From positions 1,759,129 to 1,823,128 of the forward strand of contig QEOQ01000508.1 in NCBI GenBank assembly GCA_010279815.1: a stretch of 64,000 nucleotides of DNA. Reading direction: 5' to 3'. Every line of letters starts with the position of its first letter. The stretch's first letter is position 1. The notes beneath the pieces are model-generated. The model was given only the letters and a program-made list of their open reading frames with translations. It did not search any database and was not told the origin of the DNA. Origin of the DNA: Brachionus plicatilis (lineage: Eukaryota; Rotifera; Eurotatoria; Ploima; Brachionidae). This document shows, piece after piece, positions 1-11,164 of the stretch. The translations under genes were made by a program, and so were the position numbers.

Positions 1-3000
1 AAAAAAAACCGAGTGTTCATCACTACCAACAATGATTCAAATGGCTCAGTTTTCCAGACAGAAAATCTAATCAAGATTTATAACATTTTCACTTCCGAAA
101 TTGTTGACCAAGATGTCAGACAAAATGCTGGCGAGCAGCTGGCAATTATGATCTCAACCGGTGATCCACGTCTTCACAAGGCCTTTATAAATTTAGATGG
201 GGTCAATTACTGCATCCGAATGCTCAAAAACTCATTAATTCAATTAACCAAACAAAAACAGCACCTTTTTCTGAACAACATTCAATACGATACATTGACC
301 AAAATACACTCTTCTTATATCAGCTGTTTATGTAATGTTTTCTATTGGAATAAAGAAATACGGCAGCACTATCTATTTGATATTGAATTGTACCGTTTTA
401 TTGTCAAATCTTTGCTTATTTGCTTAAAAATGGATTTTAAACTCAACCAAGATAAAGACATCACGCTAAATGGTGATCATGTGCCAGACCCAACCATCTA
501 CTCCAACATACAAGAGGATCTTACAATAATTTTTTTCATGTTTTTGTACAACCAAGTCTCATGCTTGGATTACTACCACCAGTCAACCGAAGTCAATCAG
601 AGATTTGACTTGAGTTTGAATCTGAAAGAACATTTAGTAATGCCTTTTAATATGAGCAAATCAGATCAACTAGAAATCAAGCACCTTGAAAGTGAGCAGT
701 TCAAAACTTTTGAGCTTACCTTTCGACTAGAATCATTGATCAAACAAAAACTAGAGAATTATAATCAGGAAAGAACTCTCAATTTACACAGTGATTCAAG
801 CATAGATTTGATAAAGATACTGAATCGAAAATTGAGGCTGTACTGGAATTTCAGATGGCACGGAGGTTCTTTATTGAAGTTAAATAATGATTTGATGAAT
901 AATCAAAGTTTAATATCGGACACCTCGAATTTAAACCAAATTTTCAATGAAAAATTGCTCATGGACAATGTTGATAAATTTTTTGTCCAGTATTCAGCAC
1001 CAGTGTGCTTTTACAGGCAATTTTGTGCCAAAATAAATTCTTGTTCCACTCATACAGATGCGCTCAGCTTGTTCGATTTGATTGATGTATTGGTTAGCTT
1101 TACCAGCGAGCGAGAGGACATCGATACTGAGTTGGATGATGAATATGAAAAAGATTTTTACTCTAAAAATAGTCTTGGTTATTTTTTTGGTAGGTTTAGT
1201 GGTGATTGGCACGTGTCTTTGAACAGATTTGCCAGTATTCTTCCTTCTTCCAAATCCAAAATGGACCAACTTTTGTTCTCAAGTTCGTTCAGGACTATCG
1301 CCAAAATGCTAAGGCTGCAAGCAAAATATTTCGACTCTTTTTCCCATACTCAATACACTAGTAGTCAAAATATTGATAAATGGCTGTTTAATATTTTGTA
1401 CACAAATACAAGTCCTCTTCTGGTAATAATAAAAAATTTTCTTACCAATTATGAATCAGATGAAACCAGAATAAAGTGAGTTAAAGATTTAATTTAATTT
1501 TTTCTTTATTTTTTATTTTTAAAGTTCTCATTTGACTCCCTTATGTGAGTTTATTAAAGTATACTTTGATCGTTTGGCCAATTCACCTGCAAAGGTGATC
1601 GATCAGATTAAAATTCCATCGTTTGAGCTTCTTAAAATTTGTATTGCTCAAATGCAAGCATGCGAAGTGGAAAAATTTCGCAATCTAAACAAATTAGCCA
1701 TAGTTATAAATCTAATCGGGTCTTTGCTACGGGTTTCCTTAAATCAAGCCGAAATCCAGAGTACCAATGAAGCAAACAACAAACTGTACCTTCAACTTAT
1801 CAAGAGTTTGGTTCAAATTATTAACATATTCAATATTGGAAGAGGTGGTTTGTCTTTATCATTCATGGGAAATTTTATTACAAAATCGGCTCATGTCTCC
1901 TTGTTACAATTAGTTAAAAGTTGTCTAAATACAAATGATCCGATGCAAAAAACTGTGAGTTTCAAATTTTGAATTTCTAATTTAATCAGGCAGAAGGCAT
2001 GAAAAATAAAAGAATAATCTAAAAACTAATACTTGTATTTAAGATTGGTCATGCTAAATTTTGGAACAAATTTGCACAACAAAAAATGTAAAAACTTCAG
2101 AGTTGTTTAAAAGTCCCAAAAAAAAGTCCAAGTCAAGATTTTTTTTTTAAATTTGCTAGATCAGGCTTCATATCAAAAAATTTATATACTCTTGGGTTGT
2201 CAATGCAAAGATTTGCCATATATCAGAATTTTTTTGCAATTTTAGCATAAATTTCTTCTTCAGAATTCAAAATTTTAAAGTCCGGACTTGGACTTGACTT
2301 GAGACTTGTGACTTTTAAACAACTCTGAAAAACTTAATAGCTTTTTTTCTTAAAATCCATAATGGGTTGTGTTAATTGTATCAGCTGATACTTCTAAATA
2401 TAATAATTTTGTTAATAATTTTAATAATGATTTTTTGAATTCTTGCAGAGGCTTGATAGGGTGATAAATTGAATGAATGATACAAATTAAACAAACATTT
2501 TTGGACCCTAAGAAAAAAAGCTATTTTTTTTTTTTTTATCAAAAATATAATAATTTGGACAAAAATGCATTTTAGAAAAAGAAATATGCTATTTTGAGAG
2601 TTGAAATTCTGTTCTGTAAATAAGAAAAAATTCGTTCATTAGGCATCTTTTGCAGCGTTATCTTTTAAAGTTTTTTGCTTTTTTGAATTTTTTGTTTCTA
2701 CAGATTTTAAATTATATTTATGATTAAGAGTCAATCGAAAAAAAAATTTAAAAAATCATGAACTAACCGAATTTAATATTTTTTAATTTTAATAATAAAT
2801 AGATGTTATTTTGGGCAAGCAAATTTTTTCTGAGGGCCTGTAAATAAATTTAAAATTTTTTTAGGTGAAAGCAAAATCTCTTAATCCAAATCAAGTCTTT
2901 GCAAAAATCTGCAAATGAATTGCGTATTTTGTAAACATTTCATTATGACTTTTGTCTTCATACTTTTTTTCATTTTTTTTAAAAAATGAATATTAAATGA

Positions 3001-6000
3001 AATTCTTAAATTTGCTTAAATTTTCTTAAATTTATTGTATGTTAAAACTTCATTCCATTAAAATCAGATCAGATAAAAATATAAAAACTATTTAATAGTT
3101 AAGAAATGAAATAATTTATTAATAAATTTTTTTTAAAGGAGATTGTTCGAACAGTTTTGTGTCTAAAAGATGAAAAAAATAATCTGAACGGTTCGTCATG
3201 GTTAATACCATTAATACTTCATCGCGAGCCTCAAATACGATCAATAAGTTTTTGCCTTTTATCAATTATTACCAGTGTTCAGTATGGAAGAAAAAAATTA
3301 ATGACTGACAAAACTTCGATTTGGTCAATTGGTTTTAATGTTTTGCTGAATCAATATGAATCAAGCACAGTACGAACGCAAGCATGTGCTTTTTTAATCA
3401 ATTTAACCCAATGTATAAATTCCGAGACGGAAAACAACTCAAAAGAATCATTTACAATCTCTGTTGCTGATTTAAAATATCTTTTAGATGAAATTAATTT
3501 CTATAAAAAAATTGCTTATATTTTGAGCTCTTTTTACCCATTTGAAACATACGCATTTAGTGAACTTGTTGAACAAAACCGTCAATCAAGTAAATACTTA
3601 AATTTTCTAATATTGTACCATTATGAATGATGAAAAAGCAATTTTTTGATTTTTAAATTTTGAAACTTTTCGATTTAAAAAATTCTTTAACTAAGATTTA
3701 TAATTTTTATTATTAACTCTTTCAAGCATTTTTAGTGTATTTTTAGCCATTTTATTTAAGAGATTCGACTATGTTCAAAAGTTTGGATTTGTTCAAGCTT
3801 AGTTTGCAGGATGCAAATATTAATTTTATCTATTGAAAAAATCTATAGTCTTTTTACCGTTTAAACTTGATTTTTCTATTTCACTAAAGGTATTAGTAAT
3901 ACTAGTAGTAGTAATTATAGCTGTGACACTTTAAATAATTAAAATTTTTATTCAAGTTCAGCAATCTTTAAATAATCAAATAATTTAACTTTGGATCTTA
4001 AAAAATTTGATTTTATTTTTTAATACTTGCTTAATTTAATGTTAAATCTTTTTAATTTCTGTAAACTTATGCAAACTACTCAAAGAAGTAAGAGTTTCAA
4101 GTTCATTTCTTCTAGAGTTTTAACCATTTAAACCATGTTTTTACAATCATTTAATTTACAATCTAATTTAATTAGCAATCTTAAATTTAGAAATTTAAAA
4201 ATTAATTTTTCCTATTTCAAACTTGGACACTATTTATGGAAGATAAGCTAAATTTTGAATAAAATTAAATAATATGATTTAGAACTCCAAGAGATATGAC
4301 TTGAAGTTCGCTTTGTATAAGTGTTTACAGTATACCTAAAGTATTTAATCATAATTTTCAGTAAAAACAGAAAAATGTATTGGTAATGTATCAATTCATA
4401 GAAAATTAATAAAATAAAACAAAACTAATAGAATAAATTTTGATTATGTTACAAACTTTGATAGAAAAACATTTAAAAAAACACAAAATTTTAAATGTAT
4501 TTACGTTTTATTAAGTCCTTAAAATAATCTTTTTTTCAATTAAAATTTTCGTTTTTTGTAGATTTAAAGAAATTTTTAATTTTTTAAAAATGTATTTCCT
4601 ATGAAAAATTATGAGAGATTATTATTCTGAAAAAAATCATATGATAATATTTTTATGAAATATTTTACTTTATTTTATCCCTTTAAAAAATTCTATGAAT
4701 TGAACGTTGACCATTGATATTATTAATAATTTTATCTATTGATTCATTTAGGCTTCCTAGAAAAGTATTTAAAAATTCACAGTTAAAATAAAAATTAAGA
4801 AAAAAATGATTAACAATTTCATATTAAAGATATTCTTTCACTTAATCATTTAAATCAATTGGCACAATATTCAAATTTATTTAGTACATCCAAAAATAAG
4901 TTTAATTAAGTAAATCAATCTTTCATTAATAATAATCCTTGCTTAAATTGTCAAGATTGTTTTTAATAAAAAAACTATAGAGAATTTATATTTATTAAAT
5001 TGTTTTTAAAAAATAAAAAAATTATTTTTATTAAATATTTTTAAGGTAAAAACTCCCAACAATTAGAAATAAGTATTTGCAGTCCACTATTAGTAAGCAG
5101 TATATGCCAATTATTGTACAACTTGAGCATTCTACTTGGCAAAGAATCAATTCTAATGATAAATAAACACAGTATTGTCAAACTTTTAATCAGCTACGTA
5201 AAACCACTACATTTGCTCACTTCCTGTCAAAGCAAGAAAGAAATCCATTTGAGTAATGATTTGATTTACATGCTACAGATTATTTGCAGATTTTTGAATT
5301 TATGCTGCCAATTGGACCAAAATTGTATTCTAATGTTTTTAAATGATAATCAGCATCCAACAAACAATCGATTTAATTTAGTTTTTGATCTGATTGAATG
5401 CTTGACCATTAACTCTGTGGACAAGTTTAAACTGAAACCATTTTTTGGCGTTCTATTTGATCTGTTATCTACTTTTTTGAATTTAAATGATGATAAATCC
5501 ACTGTCGAAATGTGTCTTATAGTAGTATCAAAATGTTGGCAAATACTTACTGGATACATACTAAATGATCTCTTATGTGATCCTTCAGCGGACTCAATTA
5601 CCCTAAATTTAATCGAAAATGCCTTAAAATTTTATTCCATTTATTTGGCCAAGTTAACTCAATTGGTCAATTCCACTAGTTCGAATAATCTCAAAATTTT
5701 GTTCGATAATATATTATATTTATTTGATTATTCGAATTGTAAAAGTGACGGAGAAGTTGAGCCCATTAATTCAATCGGAGCACAATTGGCACAAAAACTG
5801 ATAAAAAAATTTGATGAGTTTTTCATGGTCGAAAATGCGCCACATAATACCAAAGTTATTATATGCAATATTCTTAAGGGATTGTTCGTGTTGAGCAATA
5901 CAGCTAAAAAAATTGCTGTTGAAGGTAAAAAAAATTAAATTTAAAATTTTTTTTTAATAAAAAAATATTTATTTATTTATTATTTAAAGCTGGATTTATC

Positions 6001-9000
6001 GAGACACTTATTGAACACTTGAAGTACACTCATTCCAAATTGAACCTTAAATCGCTTAGTTTGACCAAAGTTTCACTAAAAGAAAACCCTTTGGTATTCG
6101 ACATACAGCAGTGTCTATTGATACTTAAATATTTGATGAGTAACAATCAAGAAATTAAAGAGTCCCTTACTAAAATCGGATTGCATTCTTTAATACACTC
6201 AATTTGGTGCTGGTCACTTCAAGACCAAAATTTACTCAAAACATCTCTGTCAACCCTGTGCACATTGACAGCCAATAACCGCCCAGGAGTTAACGCAATG
6301 AGTCATTCAAGCATATCGGCATCTACTTCGAATGCAAATTCTTTCAATGCTTCATCTAGTTCTTTGTACAGTCAGTCTAGTTTTTCTTCACTGTCTCTTT
6401 TATCAACAATCATAAAATCACTTCAAAAATCTTTTATTAATCAGCAGTTAAAGTCTAGTTTTATTATTCAAAAATATGCTTTCAGTATTCTAACCAACTG
6501 TGCTCAATCGAATGAGTGCAAAAATTTAATTTGGAAATCAAATTTGATTCAAGACTTTACTCAAATTGACTTTCAATTGATTAAAATGAATTCGGTAAAA
6601 TTCAATTTTAAGTTGGAGAAACTTTGGCTTTATTTTTTGGTGAGTCTATCGTTCAGTCAAGATGGGCAACAATTTTTTATAAAAGTAGACACCAATTTGC
6701 TGGCGGTTGTAATCAAATTTTTGGATCCGATGCTCTTTTGTCAACAAAATGACTTTCAACAACAGCAAATTTTCTTAATACATTATTTGGCTTTGTTGAT
6801 TTTGAGAAATTTGTCATTCAATCAAGCTAACAAGTCAAAACTTGTCTCCAATTGTAAGTTTAAAAATAAAGCTTTTCTTTTCTAGTACAAACATTCATGG
6901 AAAAACTTACATTACATCTTCTTTGATAATTTATTAATTTTTATAACGTTTAGTTGAGTCTCTAAAAAGTTACTACCAAACGGAACTTGTACCACGAATT
7001 TGATTTTAAAGAAACAAATACTAAGTGAATTAAATATAAATAGAAACTTTTATTGATTCTCTTTAAATACTTTTAATACTGTCTAAAAGCAAAATAAGGA
7101 ATTTTAATAAAATTAAGGAAAAATATTTATACAAAATTTTAATATTATGGCTAAAAAAATAAAAAAAAAATTAAATTATTAATTATAAAAAATATTAAAA
7201 AGAATATTGTAGTTCTCCTCAAACCCTATTTTTGCTAGAATTGGACATTTTTTAATTTATTTTTTTGTTCATATTAATTAGATTAATATTGACAGCCATA
7301 AATGTATTTAGCAATTTTTTTGTTTTTTTTTCTTTGTACTCTTTTTAATTTAAAATATACGATGAGAGAATCTTTTGCTAGATAATCTACCGCTATGCCA
7401 GGTAATAGTTTAGTGGCTATCGTATTAATATTATCTACTTCTTCATTTGTATGAAAAAGTATTGCAGAATCAATAAAATTTTATAGTTTAATAATTAAAA
7501 TTTTTAAAAAATCAAAATTAATTTTTTGTTTATTTACTTTGATTTAATATCTGGAAATATTTTTTTTATTAGCTCCTCTTTATAAAAATGATTGACTAAT
7601 TCTACAGAGAGTTGAATCAGGTAATCATATCCATTTGGATCTTTATATTTAACCTTTTGACTCAACTATAAAATGATTTTTGTTTTTTACTAAGGCTGGT
7701 TTCTTATTTAAACGTTCGGTAATTGTTACTTAGGCGTAAAATTCGCGGTTTTAGTTTAATTTGAATTAATTTTATTGGGTCAATATTTTTTTTAAACTAA
7801 ATGGTCAATATTTTGTCAGAAAATTATTTTTAGATTAGTAAAATAAAAGAATCATTTCATTATCAAATCATATATGCAATTTAAATTTAATGATTTTCTC
7901 ATACATTTAGTTCTTTATAGACTTGCCGACTACTTTCAGAGACTTATTTTGGGTGGTACAAAGTTTTTATCAGCTAGTACATTTTGCAGAACAATTTTTA
8001 TACTCATTGTTAAAAAGTTATTTCATTTTGAGATTTTTGTTTTTTCGATTGTCCCAAAATTCTAAAATAAGTTTTAAAAAATATTGATCACACATATATC
8101 ACACACAAAATATTGATATTCTTTTAATTACAAATCTAAATTTTAAAGTTAATAATCAATTTTCAGTAAACCCAATGTTAAGATAAGGTAATTGAAAATT
8201 CTAAACTTGAAAGAGAAAGATATCTTTCTGGTAAATAAAAATGAAAGAATTTAACAAATAAATATTTTCAAAATAATATTCATCTTTTGACCATCTATGA
8301 ATCCCCCTTTATTATAAATTTTTACTTCATCTTGCATCACTTTTTTTACCTACTTTATCGAATGTCTGAGACTATCACTGTTTTGTGGGGGTGTGGTACT
8401 ATAACAGCCTTCGGTATGGAACCACTCTGTTTAAAAATAAAATATGTCTAGCAATTACAGCAGAAAAATCATTTTATCAACTTTACAGGAAAGCTTAGAT
8501 ATTAAGTAATCCGGAAGTTTTATTTTCTTTTATTAAGGTAGGCACACAAAATAAAATCGAGCTTTTTTTAATTTTTTTGTCAATAGATGAGAATTAAACA
8601 AAATACTTGCTCCTAATGTGATCAAAGCACTAGATATCTTAATTCGCTTTAAGTAAAAATTTAATAAAATAAAGGATAAAATTTTTGAATAATTTTTTTA
8701 TTAAATTTTTAAATAAATTGTTCGAATTTAAATAATTGATTTATTTTTTAGCCGATTACATTAACACAATAATTCAATATTTGAATAGAAACAAGAGTGA
8801 AAAATTTCACTTGTTGTCGCTCTCGGCTCTTGATTCATTACTCTACGACTATCAAAAGTCCAAAGTGATCCTGAAAAATTTCAATTGTCTCAAATATTTG
8901 GTCGAGTTGCACGAGCACTATCAACTTGAACAAAATCGCACAGAAACCCAGAACAAAATACTCCACACAATAAACAATTTGATAAAAATTTTGAACGAAT

Positions 9001-9002
9001 AA
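1..9002 (+). CDS. RTTN: Rotatin-like centriole/cilium protein, 3' part (5' end outside window)
   Basis: Six exons join in one frame: <1-1475, 1525-1954, 3139-3589, 5046-5924, 5990-6853, 8752-9002 (TAA 9000-9002), about 1448 residues. Every junction is GT-AG and the phase is kept. Frame 1 is open from base 1, so the apparent GTG at 13 is not a start; the protein begins upstream. The product is alpha-helical and Leu/Asn-rich, like an armadillo-type repeat protein. I recognised rotatin from the C-terminus (a LxLRNLSFxxANKxKL stretch, then SALDSLLYDYQKxKVxLKN in the last exon) and from VRQNAGEQLA near the left edge. Rotatin acts at centrioles and basal bodies in vertebrates; the human protein is about 2200 residues. 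Two introns are about 50-65 bp and three are 1.1-1.9 kb. AATAAA at 9052-9057 is a likely polyA signal. The family call is by eye; the exon chain is firmer than the name. Confidence 0.75.
2098..2327. mobile_element. hAT-type MITE, 230 bp, with 8-bp target duplication
   Basis: The element starts cagagttgtttaaaagtc and ends with the reverse complement, gacttttaaacaactctg. It is flanked by a perfect 8-bp direct repeat aaaaactt (2090-2097 and 2328-2335). An 8-bp duplication with CAGAG-type ends is the hAT superfamily pattern. There is no coding capacity; the interior is rich in aagtc/gactt words. It sits in rotatin intron 2 (1955-3138). Related copies are at 11576-12711 and 15219-15320, with partial ones near 21465-21530 and 51228-51330. 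Confidence 0.85.
3590..5045. other. Rotatin intron 3, no further feature seen
   Basis: 1.46 kb of AT-rich intron between donor 3590 and acceptor 5044-5045. I see no coding-like stretch, inverted repeat or recognisable element in it. Confidence 0.6.
7290..7700 (-). pseudogene. Decayed PIF1/Helitron-type helicase fragment in rotatin intron 5
   Basis: On the minus strand two coding-like stretches are separated by about 80 bp of AT-rich sequence with stops. The first (from about 7665 down) reads YKDPNGYDYLIQLSVELV then LIKKIFPDIKS. The second reads AILFHTNEEVDNINTIATKL followed by LPGIAVDYLAKDSLIVYF. The order resembles PIF1-like helicases of Helitron transposons, where a PDL/PDI segment precedes AIL-x-P-x-N-x-x-V-D-x-I-N and LPG-x-x-x-x-Y-x-x-x-DS. 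No intact ORF remains. It is antisense to the host gene and probably an old insertion. Confidence 0.5.
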
Positions 9003-9060
9003 TTTTAAAAAAATTTTATTTAAAATAGACTTTCAATTTTTTTATAATAGAAATAAATTT

Positions 9061-9540
9061 TTATAAAAATATCTCGGCAATCACTTCTAATAAATTAATT
9101 AATAGCCACCACAATGTGCTTTCTTTCTCACCAGATTCATCACTCTCATTCAAATCTTCATTTTCACTGCTAATTGAATCAGCTTCCTCGGGATCAGCAA
9201 ACTGATTAAGAACATATTTACAACTAGAATAGTAGGGGTGAGCGAAGACGGAAGCGTAAATTGGACGCTTGAGATCGTGGTCTATTGAAATTTCATCTTT
9301 GCCACAAGTGGTGGATTGCAGGTCGTAGTTGGTATAGTTCACATATTGATAGCGGTCCGATACATACAAATCACAATCGCCCACCAAACTTTCAAGCTCT
9401 AGTCTGAAGTTTATATTTTGTGGATATTTGTAATAGATAAAATTTCCGCTCTCTAATTCTCCCAGTTCGCTAGAAATAAGCTTGTTGCATGTGGTTGATT
9501 GAATGCTACCAAACGCTATAATTATTATTCCAATTAACAT
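9061..9540 (-). CDS. C6orf120: UPF0669 / C6orf120-like small secreted protein
   Basis: A single exon of 159 codons, close to the vertebrate protein's length (about 190). The N-terminus is a hydrophobic signal peptide (MLIGIIIIAFGSIQS). The family signature is clear: GDCDLYVSD, then YDLQSTTCG (vertebrate form YELQSATCG), then a PIYASVFAHP block. A Ser/Glu/Asp-rich linker (about residues 118-140) leads to the typical amphipathic C-terminal helix starting STLWWLLINLLEV. The family is secreted in vertebrates; its biochemical role is not established. The stop lies 58 bp from the end of rotatin on the other strand. A minus-strand AATAAA at 9021-9016 places its polyA site over the rotatin 3' end, so the two 3' UTRs overlap. 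Confidence 0.93.
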   Translation of the reverse strand: MLIGIIIIAFGSIQSTTCNKLISSELGELESGNFIYYKYPQNINFRLELESLVGDCDLYVSDRYQYVNYTNYDLQSTTCGKDEISIDHDLKRPIYASVFAHPYYSSCKYVLNQFADPEEADSISSENEDLNESDESGEKESTLWWLLINLLEVIAEIFL

Positions 9541-9757
9541 TATTTTTTAAAAAATATTTCAGAAAAAAATGTTGTTGAATCAAAAAGAATTACATAATTT
9601 AATGCAATATGTGAATAAATTTTCAAAAAAAGAAAGAAATATTTGAAATAAATTTTGCTAATTTTTTTGTTCGAAATTCCTAGATAGAAAAGTTTAGATA
9701 ACAAAAAGTAAATTTATAGCACGAATTTGCTCTTTACTCAGAGTAAAAACAAAAATC
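9541..9757. promoter_or_regulatory. Shared divergent promoter between C6orf120-like and MetX-like genes
   Basis: Only 217 bp separate the two divergent start codons, so both promoters must lie here or overlap the 5' ends. No clear TATA box was picked out; the region is a run of A/T tracts. Confidence 0.6.
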
Positions 9758-11117
9758 ATGTTTTTAAAGAGAGCTTTTCCGCGATTTATTCCGCAGTTGG
9801 TTTTTGCCAGACACTCATCGAGATCGACCAATGTTCCTCTAGAGGATTTGGACTTGGAATTCAAAGGTTTGGACACTGTGTCAAAAATTCCACTCGGCAA
9901 AGCCAATGGACCGGACCCAATATATTTAAAATTAAGGGACGACATGTATAATTTATTTTACCATGATAAAAAATTCAACTTTAAATTGGGCGGTGTACTG
10001 CCAGAGTTGAGACTGGCCTATGAAACTTGGGGCGAATTAAACAACGAAAAAGACAATGCCATTTTGTTGTTTACGGGCCTATCGGCCAATTCGCATGCCA
10101 AGCGAAATGTCAGCAACCTTAATCCAGGCTGGTGGGAGGATTTTATTGGGGAAAAAATGGCCATTGATACAGAAAAATTTTTTGTTATTTGTGTAAATCA
10201 TTTGGGCTCATGTTTTGGTTCCACCGGTCCATCATCGGTTGCTCCATTGTCCAAAGAGCCATATGGCACAAATTTTCCCATACTAACTGTTGACGACATG
10301 GTTAAAGCCCAATTTTTGTTACTCGATTACTTAGGCATCCAAAAACTTCATGCTTCGGTAGGTTCATCGCTTGGTGGTATGTGCTCACTTCTCTCAGGTC
10401 TTAAATATCCATCCAGAGTTTCAAAGTAACCCAAATTGAATATTGAAGATTTTTTTTTTCAATTTTTATTTAAATAGAGTGATAGCCATTTCGACTTGTG
10501 CCAGAGCAGAGCCAAGTTCAATAGCAATGCGCTATTTGCAGCGCAAATCTATAATGCTGGACCCCAAGTGGAATCAGGGCTTCTATTACGGCACAGAGGG
10601 TCCGATAAACGGTCTACGTTTGGCTAGAGAGATAGCGACCGTGACCTATCGCAGTGGACCCGAGTGGAAGCAGAGATTTGGAAGGAAAAAAATAAACAGC
10701 ATTGATCCAATGACCCTGAATCCTTCTTTTGAGATAGAGAATTATCTAAATTATCAAGGAGAAACTTTTATTGCAAAATATGATCCCAATTCTTTGCTTT
10801 ATTTGTCCAAAGCCATGGATTTGTTTGATTTGTCTGAAGGCTGTGAAAACATGGTTGATGCTTTTCAACATTTAACATGTCCTGTGCTGATAATGGGCTC
10901 TCAGACAGATATTTTGTTTCCTGTCGAACAACAACGAGATTTATCAAAGTGGATCAAGCAGGCTGGAAATAGTCAAGTCAGTTACTTTGAAATGGATAGC
11001 TTGTATGGACATGATACATTTTTATTGAATTTAAATGATGTTGGAACAGCTCTTAAAGGATTTCTTGAAACAAAAATGGCCAAATCAGGCGAAATTAGCA
11101 AGTCAAAAAGAAAATAA
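9758..11117 (+). CDS. MetX/Cys2-like homoserine/serine O-acyltransferase, alpha/beta hydrolase fold
   Basis: Two exons, 9758-10425 and 10478-11117, separated by a 52-bp GT-AG intron, encode 435 residues. The fold and motifs are those of the homoserine O-acetyltransferase (MetX) and fungal serine O-acyltransferase (Cys2) family. LAYETWGELN is at about residues 87-96. The nucleophile elbow VGSSLGGM places Ser204. GSQTDILFP gives acid Asp367 and LYGHDTFL gives His401. The N-terminus (MFLKRAFPRFIPQLVFARHS) is Arg-rich without acidic residues, suggesting a mitochondrial transit peptide. Enzymes of this family acylate the hydroxyl of homoserine or serine, feeding methionine or cysteine synthesis; the substrate cannot be read from sequence. 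Vertebrates lack it. The stop codon overlaps an AATAAA signal. The next gene is tail to tail, 47 bp away. Confidence 0.9.
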
Positions 11118-11164
11118 AATAAAATTTAAATTTTAGTATTATTTTTTTTTGTTAAATTAAAATT

